From Rotaria sp. Silwood1 (Eukaryota > Rotifera > Eurotatoria > Philodinida > Philodinidae), in assembly GCA_905250075.1 (NCBI GenBank), contig CAJNOP010000106.1, positions 480,963 to 544,962 on the forward strand: DNA of 64,000 bases. Reading direction: 5' to 3'. Within the stretch, counting starts at the first letter, position 1; every line of letters starts with the position of its first letter. Of this stretch, positions 11,605-23,297 are shown one piece after another. The translations under genes were made by a program, and so were the position numbers. The notes under the pieces are model-generated. The model was not told the DNA's origin. It worked only from the letters and a program-made list of their open reading frames with translations, and made no database searches.

Positions 11605-13071
11605 GTAGTGTCAGGAGTAAAAAGATGACTCTACATTGAAGTCCATTCGAAGTAGAAGACCCTAGGCCAATAGATTTTCATAAGTTCTTGTAAAAGTTTC
11701 GAAAAAAATCAAAACAATTTTGCAGACTCAGCAAGTGATTTACAAGATTCATTCGAATATCGAATCAAAGGAAGGAAAAATGAAAAAGGGAAAAAAGTTG
11801 TCTTTGTGGTTTGAGTAGACGCAAAATCTCCTCTAGGTCCTGATGATATTGATCATGCGATAAAGAGTGCGCAAAAAAACAAGATAATCGAAATGTTGAT
11901 GGACCAGTTCCTGATTTAGAATAGATCTTGTTTTCGCCAGCACTCACACCTACGAATTGTTTTTCGAATACTTGAATCTTTTATAGTTACTCTTCCCTTT
12001 CCCTCCGTAGCTGTTTTAGAACAACTAATGGTGCAATATCTGCACTAGATGACTAAATTTTCTTCAATGAGAGACATCATGTTTTTTTCATGTGACTTGA
12101 TCTATGGTCGTTTAAATACGAAGTATCATTTTCTTCAACAAAGGGTAATGATCGAATCTCTGGTACATATGATTTTTTTTGGAAAATATCATCGATTCTC
12201 TGAAAATAAAGATTTATTTCAAATGACGCTCCTTCTGAATAACTAATATATGGGGATAGATCAGGCTGATCAAATAATCGTTTATTTTATTTTTTGTTAA
12301 AATTTCGATCTTTTCGAGCGTCATCAGAACATGAACATAAATCAATTTCGAGCATCAAAATAAATAATATAATCATAGGACCACGATAATGATGTTGACC
12401 TTTAAACCACCTTGCAAATGTTGTTAATGAGTTAACCATCATTTGTAGCACCTGCATCCACCTCTACATCCCGAAATTTTAACAACAAATAAAAATAAAA
12501 CTAAAAGTAACATTTTTCTTCTTAGTTTATTAAAATAAATTCATGTTTGTCTGTTCAAGTGTTAATTTATAGATCATAATGATCACAATGAAAGACTCTG
12601 ACTGATAGCTAAAACTTTGAACACATTGAAATAATTTATTGTAAAGTCATTTCATGTAATGTAAAATGTCTGAATAAACGAGTTTAAAAAACAGTATATG
12701 AGGACACAGATATATTCACTAATAAGAATGATAAGTATTAATGAGAACAGATTACTTATTCAGAGGTAAATTTTGTGGACTGAAAATTCTATTTGCAAAA
12801 TGGATCTCTGATAAGATGAGGGTCGGTGTGAGTGTGAATACTATGATTGCATCCACATCGCAAATAAGTGGATAGATTGGATCGATACTTGAATGTCAAG
12901 AAGTCTTTGTTTTCGATTTTCTTTCTATTTCAACAAGCTCAACCGTTTCACTTCAAATCTCTACAGCACTTTTATCCATAAATTAATCGAATAAAACTGA
13001 GCGAATGCTTTTTGTCAGTCTTTTTCAGGTTTTCAATGTGCTCAATAATGGTCAAACAGTTATAATTAATT
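11605..13071. other. Intergenic, no gene recognised
   Basis: AT-rich. Short open frames such as 12049-12246 have no recognisable content. A half-hairpin (CCTGCATCCACCTCTACATCCC) starts near 12451 and a full hairpin is at 12820-12860. Confidence 0.45.
12820..12860. repeat. GT/AC hairpin
   Basis: GGTCGGTGTGAGTGTG arm, then GCATCCACATC, about 210 bases past the 3' end of the sulfotransferase-like gene. Confidence 0.6.
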
Positions 13072-13803
13072 TTACGCTCGGATACTGTGTGATAGAAGTT
13101 TTTGATAATAAGGTAAAACTTCACGATAGAAAGGTATATGTTCCATGGGAATATCATTCTCCGTTATTTTAATTCCAGATGGTGGTCTAAATCCAGTTGT
13201 CGAATGTAGGTCGCTATACCAAAATTTAGCCCAAACACCATCGCAAGATTTCAAACCAGTTGGCCACGATAACATCTTATCCGTAAATGGCAAATCCAAT
13301 CGATCGCACATCTGTGTCAATACGGATTGTGGATCTTTTCTTATTTCATTACCATCAACAACAATTGGATCTTGTTTTGTAGCCATTTTTATCCAGTCGT
13401 AGAATGTCACTTGATCTTTTAGACATCCATATTGTGAAACTATCAAATGATCTATCTTGTAATGAGATACGATAGTCTCAGCAGGATCACGAATAAGAAT
13501 TATGTGACGATAATTCAATAGACGATTCTTATTTGTAAGTTCTATGATGTTGGACATATTTTTAACAAAAACATTGCCCTTTATTTTTTCCTGGTTTTCA
13601 ATTTCATCATGAACTTTTTCCACGTCGTCACATTCCATTGTTTGCATCACTTCATCAAAGCATGGTTGATCTTTTTTATCAACTTTTTTTAACCAAATTC
13701 CGTAAAATGGTTCATCGATAACGACTGTATCCGGGCGTTGATTAAATGAGTACATAAGAGCTGTAGAATAATTTCTTGGGCTAGAGTAGAGATAGATAAT
13801 CAT
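13072..13803 (-). CDS. Sulfotransferase-like P-loop protein
   Basis: Intronless 243-aa frame, complete from ATG to stop. Residues 5-19 (LYSSPRNYSTALMYS) match the 5'-phosphosulfate-binding loop of sulfotransferases. Residues 99-115 (RHIILIRDPAETIVSHY) match the 3'-phosphate-binding segment, with R105 and S113 as the likely contacts. The family transfers sulfate from PAPS to a hydroxyl or amine acceptor. The acceptor cannot be told here. There is no signal peptide or membrane anchor, which argues for a soluble cytosolic enzyme and against Golgi carbohydrate sulfotransferases. It is more GC-rich than its flanks and lacks introns. Horizontal acquisition is therefore possible, but it cannot be shown from one sequence. 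Confidence 0.75.
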   Translation of the reverse strand: MIIYLYSSPRNYSTALMYSFNQRPDTVVIDEPFYGIWLKKVDKKDQPCFDEVMQTMECDDVEKVHDEIENQEKIKGNVFVKNMSNIIELTNKNRLLNYRHIILIRDPAETIVSHYKIDHLIVSQYGCLKDQVTFYDWIKMATKQDPIVVDGNEIRKDPQSVLTQMCDRLDLPFTDKMLSWPTGLKSCDGVWAKFWYSDLHSTTGFRPPSGIKITENDIPMEHIPFYREVLPYYQKLLSHSIRA

Positions 13804-14719
13804 GCCTTTTTACTGATTTCTTGCAGAAAGTGCCTCAATTTGATTTCTGAACAATTGGTTTAATTAACAGCTCACAGTGTGCAGCGTCAAATCTAGAAGT
13901 TAAAATTAAAGAATTGGTTATGTTCTCTCATAAAATAATATTCGTATAACAAAATATTGCACTTCCAGTACTCCACGCAATTATCGAGCTCCAAAAATGT
14001 CAACTGTCATCAGATACTGGATATTTGAAATTCTATGTTCACATATCTCATTAGAAATGTAGATCAACAACATGCTAATTGCATGAGTTTTTTAAGAGTT
14101 AAGAAAAAAGCTTGTTATCACAACCCCAAAGAGGCTGAACTGTAAAACTCGCATATATATTCATTAGCCTCCGTAAGCTAACATAAAATGCGTCTAATGA
14201 AAACTCTCGTGTAATATAAATTCGGAGGGAAGGATGTGCTATTATGTAATGAGGAGAATTGTAACGGGATTCTGCGTTGATATGGTCTGTAATTGTGAGA
14301 CAAGTCGCAAAAACTTCGACTCAATACTTACAGTCACTATTTTCTTCGACAATATATGTGTTACACAAAAATATAGGATTATAAATAGATTCTGCACAAA
14401 GTAGAAAAATCAACACAGCTGTTTTCTAATACTAATATGGCCAATCCTTGAAATTTTTTAGACAAACATGAAGCATAGGTTATGCCGGTTTCCGAACTAA
14501 ACAGTGAGTTTATCTTGCTTTAATTTTGAATCTAGTGTTCACGATATTTAAGCGATGATCATCAGTCTACGATTTTTTCCCGACAGAAGATTTGCTTCCT
14601 AAATTTTTAGACAGGAACGATCACCTATGGAGGAAGCTTTTCTGAAAGTTTCAGGTCGATCCAATAAAACTATCAGCTAGTTACGAATCTTAAAATGTTA
14701 GCAAATCCTTTTCTGAAAA

Positions 14720-15082
14720 ATGAATACATTGCTTGGACGAGTTGAGAAACTTCATACTTTCATGGTAAATACATTGAACACAGTATTATATAATGTCGGT
14801 CGGTTGACAGACAAGACCCATCTCATTCAGAGATATGAAGGTATGGCTGTGAAACTTATACCAACACCGGCACTGGCACCCATACCCGCGATGTTACATA
14901 ACATCGCTCAAGAAAAGAATCAATGTCAACTATCATCTGATGCAGTGCCATTTCATATTTCGTACCATCAGGTAAGTGATGAACAGGTCGACCTGCTCCT
15001 ACCTGACCTTTGCAAGTCAATGTCGAATCCCGTCTTAAAATTTATGGGTCAGCTTCATTTTTGTCATGCTCAGTCCAAATAG
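14720..15082 (+). CDS. Unknown 120-aa open frame
   Basis: A single open frame noticeably richer in GC than the surrounding DNA. It begins MNTLLGRVEKLHTFMVN and has a Pro/Ala-rich middle. I recognise no domain, signal peptide or membrane segment. It may be an exon or an inserted fragment of a larger gene. No convincing neighbouring exon was found. Confidence 0.25.
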   Translation: MNTLLGRVEKLHTFMVNTLNTVLYNVGRLTDKTHLIQRYEGMAVKLIPTPALAPIPAMLHNIAQEKNQCQLSSDAVPFHISYHQVSDEQVDLLLPDLCKSMSNPVLKFMGQLHFCHAQSK

Positions 15083-15473
15083 TATTGAAAGGGGCAGCTG
15101 TGTCTGTAACGTTTCATAAATGTGTGAGACTTTGCATAAGCTGATGAGTTCGATTCGAAAGAAAATTTTAACCTACCGTCACATTAGCATCTCAGCAAAG
15201 AATCAGATCACATTGTATTACATGCTAATGTGTTGAACATTCTCGTGAAATATCTAACAACCCTAGCCTACTATATTTACCGATGCTTATATTAGATGAA
15301 ACAAAAACTTCTTCATTTTATTCCATCAAATATCTGCAGAGTATAATACTCAGTCGACAAAAAAATATCTGAGACAAAGTTGTAGTCAATATCTGATATA
15401 CAAATTCAAGCTTCAAGCAAGAGTTAATCAACATGTTTCTAAATCACATATATGCCCCAACAGTTAAATACAA

Positions 15474-15553
15474 TGGTGTGGGATGTGGGTGTGAGTGTAA
15501 TTTTGATCAGTTTTCGTACCTACACCCATACTCACATCCCATTCGCATCCCAC
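15474..15553. repeat. GT/AC hairpin, long arms
   Basis: GGTGTGGGATGTGGGTGTGA on the left, and CTACACCCATACTCACATCC followed by CGCATCCCAC on the right. One of the longest-armed copies. Confidence 0.85.
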
Positions 15554-16583
15554 AATCATATCCTTGTAAAGTTGAGTGGTATAAAAATGTTCAACGTATT
15601 TATGAGATGAAAACAGAAAAGTCAGTTGAGAAGAGATCTCAATAACAAAAACTCATTAGATACTTTTCTCAAGAAAAATTATTAATCAGCTTTCATTTCA
15701 TACCTTTTCTGTTTCTTTGTACTATTTGGAGCATAGAGTTGTTGTATGTATGACTTACGAAATACTTCGTTTTCATCTCTAAATGATTATATTGCGTTAC
15801 TCACCCCTATGAAATTCTTTCAAATGAAGTAGTACTAAACACCTTAGTAACTTCTTGTTGTCACTTTTAGTTTTAATTATGCATGTGATACTGTTTGCTT
15901 TTTTGTCAAATGATTCGTTTTACCTTTTGAAACACAAAAAAGTTTTATCTTTCTTATCTTTCTCTTTTCTCCCTCTTTTCTATTTTACTTGATCATCTCT
16001 TAACGAAGAACTTTGCTGAGAACGACCATACTTATCAAAAGAGAAGCCTGCAACGTGAGAAACACACGACGAATAATGATCCACGAAGAAAAACTCCTGT
16101 TCGTGCAGCAGATCTTAATTTCAAAGAAATAACACATACCTATATTTACTTCTGTATGATACAAAATAGTTGGTTCCGTGCAGAAGTGTACAATCATCAG
16201 CAATGATAAACTTAATTGGCTATCTATTGTAAAATTCAGTTATTGATAGTTAGCAAGGTACATTTTTTTTTTGAAAAACCCTTTTCATTTCGATTCATTC
16301 TGAAAGTAATGAAACTTATATTGTATTCAACATGTGACAATTGGTTCCTACATTGATACAATAACTAATCATTAGCAGTATGATTATGGTCGTTCGATTG
16401 AAATAGATATTATAGAAGCTGAGCTGCAGTCATCTTGTTTTTTTATTATACAAATAAATAGACAGAGAACAAAAAGTTTATACTAGCTATTGACTTCAAC
16501 AAAAACTTAAAAAACATGATTGCATTACACAAAGAAAATTAAAATAAAATAAAATAATTTTCTACATAGCATGGAGGAGAAAT

Positions 16584-16639
16584 TGGGTGTGAGTGCGGTT
16601 TTGGCTATAGGTCTTCTTTTTGTGCCACATTCACACCCC
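16584..16639. repeat. GT/AC hairpin
   Basis: GGGTGTGAGTGCGG arm, spacer containing GGTCTTC, then CACATTCACACCCC. It lies 3' of the patatin gene. Confidence 0.7.
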
Positions 16640-16885
16640 TTAGATCGGGATTTTAGTTTTTTGAATATTTCGACTCGAATGCATCATAAATATTAATCGC
16701 AGACGTTGATGGCATAATAGAAAAATCAACTCTGCTTTTCGAATGCTGTCTATATCGAAAATATCAACCGTAGTTTATTGAAAGAAAATTTTGCTTAACA
16801 CGCAGTGTATCATTTCCAAAGTCCAGCACAAGTCAGAGAGTTAATATTAGACAAAAAGACTCAAGTTTACTGCCCATTTCACGTA

Positions 16886-17811
16886 TCATGAACGAAATTT
16901 TTCAATCAAACAACCAAGTCGATGACGATTATCGTATGCTTCCATTTCTTCCAAATGCCCATGAGCTAAATCTATAAGTCGATTGATACTCTTGTCTTGA
17001 ATATCATCAAGATCAATAGGATTTTCGAGCCATATTTGCCATCGATAACAATTGTCACCAAGAACACTATTCAGATGAAGATCTATATTATTTTGAGGGC
17101 CATCCATCAATATTTTGAATACTGATTGATGATTTCGCGCCCAGAATAGGAGATTCCTATTGGCATTGAGATTCAATGGATCAGGAACATAATCACCAGT
17201 ACCCAAGGATAGAAGACGAACACGATTTCTATCATAATGTGGATAAGACTTTGAAGCGTGGTCATAAGCAATCATTGCCGGGATATTTGCTTGTACACCA
17301 CCATCAACATAGACACTACTATTGAATTGATAAGCAGGGAAATATGTTGGTGCAGCTGTTGTACACATGAGTATATCTGTAAGACAAAAATTTTTTGTTG
17401 AATCTTGATGACTATTAAATCGTGTAAATATGTCAGTGACGCTTCCACCACTTTTCACGGCTGGTATAACCAGTTCGCTCTTAGCATCCGATAGTGTTGC
17501 ACTACCAAAATATTCTTTAAATAATTATCCAGTGAAGATGTCGTAAGTCCTGCGCCAATGATTGCACCGGTTGATGTGCCAGCTATAACATCAAATATCG
17601 ATGAAATCGGTCGTCGAATCTGCCGTTCAAGTTCCATTAGCCAAATAGCAGGAATGCTACCTCGAATGTCACCACCATCAATTGATAAGATGTTGCACCA
17701 TTGTTGTTTTTCATCGAGATTTGATGAGTATGAATTAAAATCCAATGGCTCAGTGATATTTATTCGCTTGTATTTCTTTTTAATTGTTTTTTCTTCTCGC
17801 TCAATATCCAT
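16886..17811 (-). pseudogene. Patatin-like phospholipase with a one-base frameshift
   Basis: Likely start is the ATG at 17811 (MDIEREEKT). Upstream codons merely translate the GT/AC array into His-Pro repeats. The first frame carries the oxyanion loop DGGDIRG and the nucleophile elbow GTSTG (GxSxG). It then reads into a stop beyond LDNYL. One base fewer in an A-run near 17520 shifts the frame. The other frame continues with family-like KEYFGSATLSDA and then SAAPT-like TTAAPTYFPAYQ. The catalytic Asp motif DGG follows (VYVDGGVQANIPA), and the frame ends at 16886. Patatins hydrolyse acyl lipids with a Ser-Asp dyad, and both residues remain. Compared with family members, about 40-70 residues seem missing between the elbow and the frameshift. 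It may be a real pseudogene or, for the single base alone, a sequence error. Confidence 0.8.
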
Positions 17812-17828
17812 ATCATTTGGTCGTAGTT

Positions 17829-17934
17829 GGGGTGTGGGTGGGTGTGGGTGTGGGTGTGGTGTGGGTGTGGGGTGGTGTGGGTGTGGGTGTAAGTGTGGGT
17901 GCGGGTGCGGGTGTAAGTGTGGGTGTGGGTGTAA
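17829..17934. repeat. Telomere-like TGTGGG-rich array
   Basis: About 106 bp on the + strand made almost entirely of GTGTGGG-type units with a few GTGCGGG and GTGTAAG variants. It is single-polarity (G-rich strand is +), unlike the paired hairpins elsewhere. It abuts the patatin 5' end. Confidence 0.95.
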
Positions 17935-18033
17935 GCGTATATGTAGATATACATGTAATGGGTACAGCCTACACATGAAATGGGCGTTAATAAACCAAAT
18001 GACGAAACATTTCATTGTAGAAACTTGACTCAT

Positions 18034-19544
18034 AGTTATAATGAGTTTTTTTCCTTTGTTGAAAGAATAAACAGATTCATTAAAAAGATGTACACTATCG
18101 AAAGAAACAAAAAGAAAAGAGTCTTCGTAGATTCATTGACTTACTAGTCAATGAATCATAAGAACATAACTTTGTTTTTTTAAATAGTATTCCGATCAAT
18201 TCTATTTAATAGTATCAATGATTATGCATGGCAATCAATTTGAAAAATCTAAATTGTATTTGTAAAAATGTCATCATATGTATTTTTCAGACTTCTATTT
18301 ATTGAAAATACATGCTAAAACCAATTGATATATTTTTGATAATTTTAATATCATTTGTATTTCGTATACGATCATATCAAATATGTATGAGTTGCTTTAT
18401 GTAGACTATATTTTGAGGAGAGAGAAAAATCAAACTTTGATTCAATCAATTGATAAACATCATTATCGAACAAAAAATTGGTTCCACTAACACATAGTTT
18501 ATTTATTTAATACTAAATCTATTATTTATCAATCGATTTGTTTATACAATTTTTATGACTCAAGTATTCAAGAAAATTAGCGAATAATAATGATTCAATA
18601 GTATTCAACAAAAATTGCACAACCATCTTGACTCACGAATGTTACTTGGAATTTTCCAACTGGAAGTTGATAGGATTCGTTTCTATTGAAAAAACAACAT
18701 GAACAAATAGACAAGGAAGTTCAATATGTTATTGAAAAAAGATGATTTCACGCTATCATTCAATATCTTGTTTATTATAGGAAAATCATAGCTATATATA
18801 GGATGATGAACAGGACACTATGTTGAAAAAATTCATACAAGATATAAAGAAAAATCTCAGCGAGAAAACAGAATGAGAAGGTGATATGTATACGACAGAA
18901 AGGATGGCGCATATATAACAGAAAGAGAGAAGGGAAAAAAATCACACACATATATATGACGAGCAGAAAAAAAGCAAAACAGTTCATATTACTATCTAAT
19001 ACTTTTTGGATTTTTATTTTGCAAAAGTACAAAAAATTTTCGAATTTCTTCATGATTTTTCTTTTGATTTAGATTTTCGATATCTAATAATGGAAATTAC
19101 CTAATATATTATTCATTTTTTATCATAACTATTTACCAATATTTATTCTTGAGAAGGTTGATTTTCTAACTGAAACAAGAAATAAATTCAAAATAAAAAC
19201 GTAATCTGTTACAAAGAACGAGAATAGATAACAACCGTTTTCAATCTATTCTCTGTTTCCCTCCACTCATGATTCATCTAATGCAGATTTTTACAACAAA
19301 TCATTTGATAACAAAAAAAGCGATTTTTGAAGGATCCAGATCGATTATTACTCAATTTATTGGTATTTACGTTAGTACCATAATTGAATAATTCATTCAT
19401 GAAACAATGCTTCATGTACACCACTTTCAGCTGAATATTATGTCAATCCACTATCCGTTCTATAGCCTATCTCTGGTAAAAATTTCAGCTCGAATGATTG
19501 AATGCTGTTTACTGTTTTCTCAATATCGCGAGACAGAAAAAAGA
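18034..19544. other. AT-rich intergenic stretch
   Basis: No recognisable gene. Short open frames (18775-19053 minus, 18881-19072, 19407-19598) lack family features. Confidence 0.45.
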
Positions 19545-19965
19545 CAACTGAAGTTTCGTTTAGACACCATTTTGTTTGCACTTTTCAACGATCTTTAACA
19601 GATTTTAATTGAAAAAAAAGTAGGTTTTTAGTTAAAACGAGTAACATATTTAGAATCAGCATAAAAAACAAAGTAGGTTTATATTTGTGCTCAAGTTTAT
19701 CGACGAATCTTTTTTGTTCTCGAAAATTCAGCTGGATTCGTTATTAGGATCCAGTCAAAAGAAGAATCCCAGCTGAATTGTTTCGAGAAAAAAATAGATC
19801 TCTGAAAAACTTCGGAACACATATGAGGCGACTCAGATTTTTATCCTGTTTCCTAATATGTTACTTGTTTTGACTAAAAACGTACTTTTTCCAACTAAAA
19901 TCTGTTAAAGATCGATGAAAAACATGCAAAAACGGTGCCTAAACGAAATTCAACTCATCATTTTA
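19545..19965. repeat. Imperfect inverted repeat (foldback, about 420 bp)
   Basis: Left arm about 19545-19735 and right arm about 19790-19965 are reverse complements with scattered mismatches (TTTCGTTTAGACACC against its partner near 19943; GATCTTTAACAGATTTTA against the one near 19900). The centre is itself a hairpin: TTCTCGAAAATTCAGCTGG near 19717 pairs with CAGCTGAATTGTTTCGAGAA near 19770. Likely a MITE-like or foldback element. No clear target-site duplication seen. Confidence 0.75.
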
Positions 19966-22900
19966 AACAAAGATCACTTCTAAAAAGAATCGAAGTGTCT
20001 GATTTTGTAGCCTTTCCCGTTCTCATTCTTTCTTTTCTCAGTCAACTAAAGATTAGTATCGATTAATATTGATTTTTATAAATCATCGTTTTACTACACA
20101 ACTATCATTTATTCAATGCAAAGAAATTTCAGTTATATTTTTTGTGTAATAAAAACTAGTATGAAAATTTCAACATTGTTTGTACTATAGATGATTCAAA
20201 TACAGATAATTTGATTTACATGTCTCACATAACCGATTAATCGTGATATAATAATGTTTATTTTTGTATCCATTACGAGAATATAACATGTACTTGTTAC
20301 TTTTAATTGAAAAACACAACCTACAAAAATTCTTGATTGTTTTTTCTTGGAACCTAACTCAATAAAAGCTTAACATAACGTATTATATTCATACTTTAAA
20401 TATTATCTATAGGTCAAGTCAAATTCGAAGATAAATAAACATCAATAATAATATACTACTGAAATAAAGATTCTTTTTTTGTTTGCTTTTTTTAGTGAAT
20501 ATAACTAACGAATTCTACAGCTTCTTAAGCTCAACTAGACTTCAATTAAAGTTCAACATAATTTTTTATTTTTGAATCTTTTAAAAACTCTGTTTAAATT
20601 TATTTAAATTTCAACCTCATTAGACATTTATTTGGGATACGAAATTAACAAGATCCAAAATACATTGTTATGACTGATGTTGCTATGTCTTGAAAGAATA
20701 TTTGAGAACGAAAAAATCTTTATCAGCCATGTATGACTGAATTGCATAACTATTGTAGGGTTAGTGATTTATTCGTACGATTTCTAAAAAGCTTTGAAAA
20801 CAGACAGAAAAAAAATGTGACAAGCTCTAAATTTTAAAAAAAAAAAGAAAATTTTTAGAGTTTTTTTTCTTCAATCAGAAACCACGATGAAACAGGTGTT
20901 TAGTTTGATTTTCTATACATAATATTCACCGAGACGTTTCGCTGCAAATTCGAACTCATCATACACCATACGATTCGTTAAAACTTGAGCTATTCACTCG
21001 TAATCATAAACACTTTATGGAGCTTATAGTTAATTTCTATATGATAAACTGTTTTCCACTTGATAATAGTGCTAAGGACTGAGTAGTTCTTGAAAACCGT
21101 TGCGCCGAACTCTTAACTAATAGTAAAGTGTACGGAAAACAGTATATTTACAGATAATCGACACCACTCTGTCAAACGAAAGTTAATTAGACCTTTCGTT
21201 TTTTTTTTGAAGATATAACTCACATGATCATGTTTTCAATTAATTAATCATTCTCTCACCGAAAGCTGATGAATTGAAAGTCTTGATGATATAAACTTCC
21301 CTTAAGTATATATATATGCTGATTTTCTAGACTAACAAGCTTGTTCTCCAAAAACTTGTTTTCTCTCTATGAAATACAGCCATTTTTATCCGTACTTGAG
21401 ATACATATGAATACCTCAATGTGAAAATCTTGATGATATTAAACTCATTTTTAGACAGCGGAAAACATTATTGACTTGTAAACAACTCAATATGCTCTAT
21501 AATTTACGAAATATTCTAATTCTATTATTTACAATGCTTATGTTAGTAAATTAACTATATTATGTACAATTTAATAAACAGGTTGTTGCAAAAGTCAGTA
21601 GGGAAATTTTACATAATAAATATCTTTTATACAACTCAAACGATTAAATTGGTTTTTTTTTAAATAATATGATAATAACGAGTAGCCCATAATAAATGGA
21701 TACAGGTTTTTTCCTCTGTTTAGAGTACTTTCTAATGCATTAAGCTACTGTCCTTGTTTTCCAAATAACCTTTTTTGTTGACACAAGTTTTAAAGAATGA
21801 CCACCTACTCATACGTCTAATTGTGCCAGTCAAAAAACCCTATATCTTTTGATACATGTTTTAGAATTTTTATGAGAAATATTTTTGAAGTAAAGAATGT
21901 GAAAAATCCTTTTGTTACAGAATGATATCATTAGTGTTTTTTGAATTCGACATAATCTAATGTTTCTACTCTTCAATTTAATAATCATACTATTTTGTTT
22001 AGAATGAAATTCTACATTCGACGGCAAGAGAAGAAACGTGTCGTAGACCAAGTTTCGTTTTGGAAAACATGGTGTTTGAAAATGCGTCTCAAAAATACCA
22101 TGATGTGTTCGTTTAAAACCTTACTATTCTGGTTAACAGCAGCAGAAACCTTGAAAAGGATGTAAAAGCAGAGAACACGTAATTCTATATTCATTGATGA
22201 CAAATACATAACTTTTAGCATAAATTCTGGTGAGAAAAGTTTTACACAAAATGAATAGATATCTGCAGAAAATCGGGTATATTAGTTATACGATTGAGTA
22301 GGTGCTTATCTTTTAAATTTCACATTCACAAAGAAAAAGTTATTTGAAAAACAAACAGTAGAGAAAAACATTTTGACCCGTTTATTATTGGCCATTTGTT
22401 ATATTGTCTTAAGTTTTATTTCATAGAGTTTGATTTACAAGACATGTTCAATATGATAAACATTAAGTTAAATACATAAATCTATCTGTTTAGGAAATCT
22501 TTACAAGTATACTGCAGAAAATTATGTGAAGTATAATCTATCGATTTTATTAATTAACGAGAGTCTTAGTCACATCGATCGTTGATCATGAAGGTTAGAT
22601 AGACAAACATATCAATATTTCTGTTATTGTTTATTTGACAAACCAGAGTGTAGTGAACTTTTCTCGCTATAAAATTCACCATTCATTTACAATTAGGATT
22701 TATCATTGTGAAAATGGTATGACTCATCATGTACGAAGGAAAGAAATGCTTTAGCTATTACCTTTTTCAGTTTCGAGTATCAATCATAAGTATAACCTAT
22801 CTAGTGTAAACAATCTTACGCCATTTGCTCCTGTATACGGCATTATGTAGTCAAAAGTAAAAACAAGTTTTTTTTTCTTTTTCTTTTTCTTTCATTCTCA

Positions 22901-23297
22901 TAGGATATTGACAAAGCAACATAGTACATGTGACGACTACTAGTCGTCCGAATGCAACGGATAGAATATGAAAAAAAAAGAGAAACGACGAGGAAAAAAA
23001 CCAGTATAAACGTCTATATGCAAGCTATACCTATCATACTGACCTGATAAAAATATTATTCAAATGAGAGAAGAATGTAATGTGCTCTAGCTCTCTTTTA
23101 CTTTATCAAGTAGAAAAACAGTTGCAAATAATGATGTTTTTTTTGCCCCTATTTACATCTGGTTTGTTGATTCCATTTCTTCAATCGTTCATTCTCAACT
23201 TATTCATTGCTTTTTTTTAACAATATATACTATGTATTTCTTTATTTACATCGATTCATTTCTAGAAGTCTAAAAACATCAATTTAAACCATTAATC
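19966..23297. other. Long AT-rich intergenic stretch
   Basis: No gene recognised. It holds a short inverted repeat at 21046-21142. The last 300 bases should include the promoter and 5' UTR of the calcium-sensor gene. Confidence 0.45.
21046..21142. repeat. Short inverted repeat
   Basis: AAACTGTTTTCCACTTGATA pairs with a near complement ending in GTACGGAAAACAGTAT, about 45 bases apart. A simple hairpin of unknown origin. Confidence 0.6.

Larger units (their letters stand above)
13804..16583. other. Long intergenic stretch
   Basis: Nothing firmly recognised apart from the open frame at 14720-15082 and the hairpin at 15474-15553. Other short frames (15433-15645, 16000-16203 minus) are by-products of repeats or AT-rich DNA. 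Confidence 0.45.

Noticed and set aside
17510-17530. Programmed frameshift in patatin
   Set aside because: The site is a simple short A-run without a recognisable slippery heptamer or downstream structure; mutation or sequence error is simpler.
17558-18028. Plus-strand Gly/Cys/Val-repeat frame and the minus-strand His-Pro N-terminus
   Set aside because: Both are translations of the TGTGGG array; the patatin signal lies on the minus strand from 17811.
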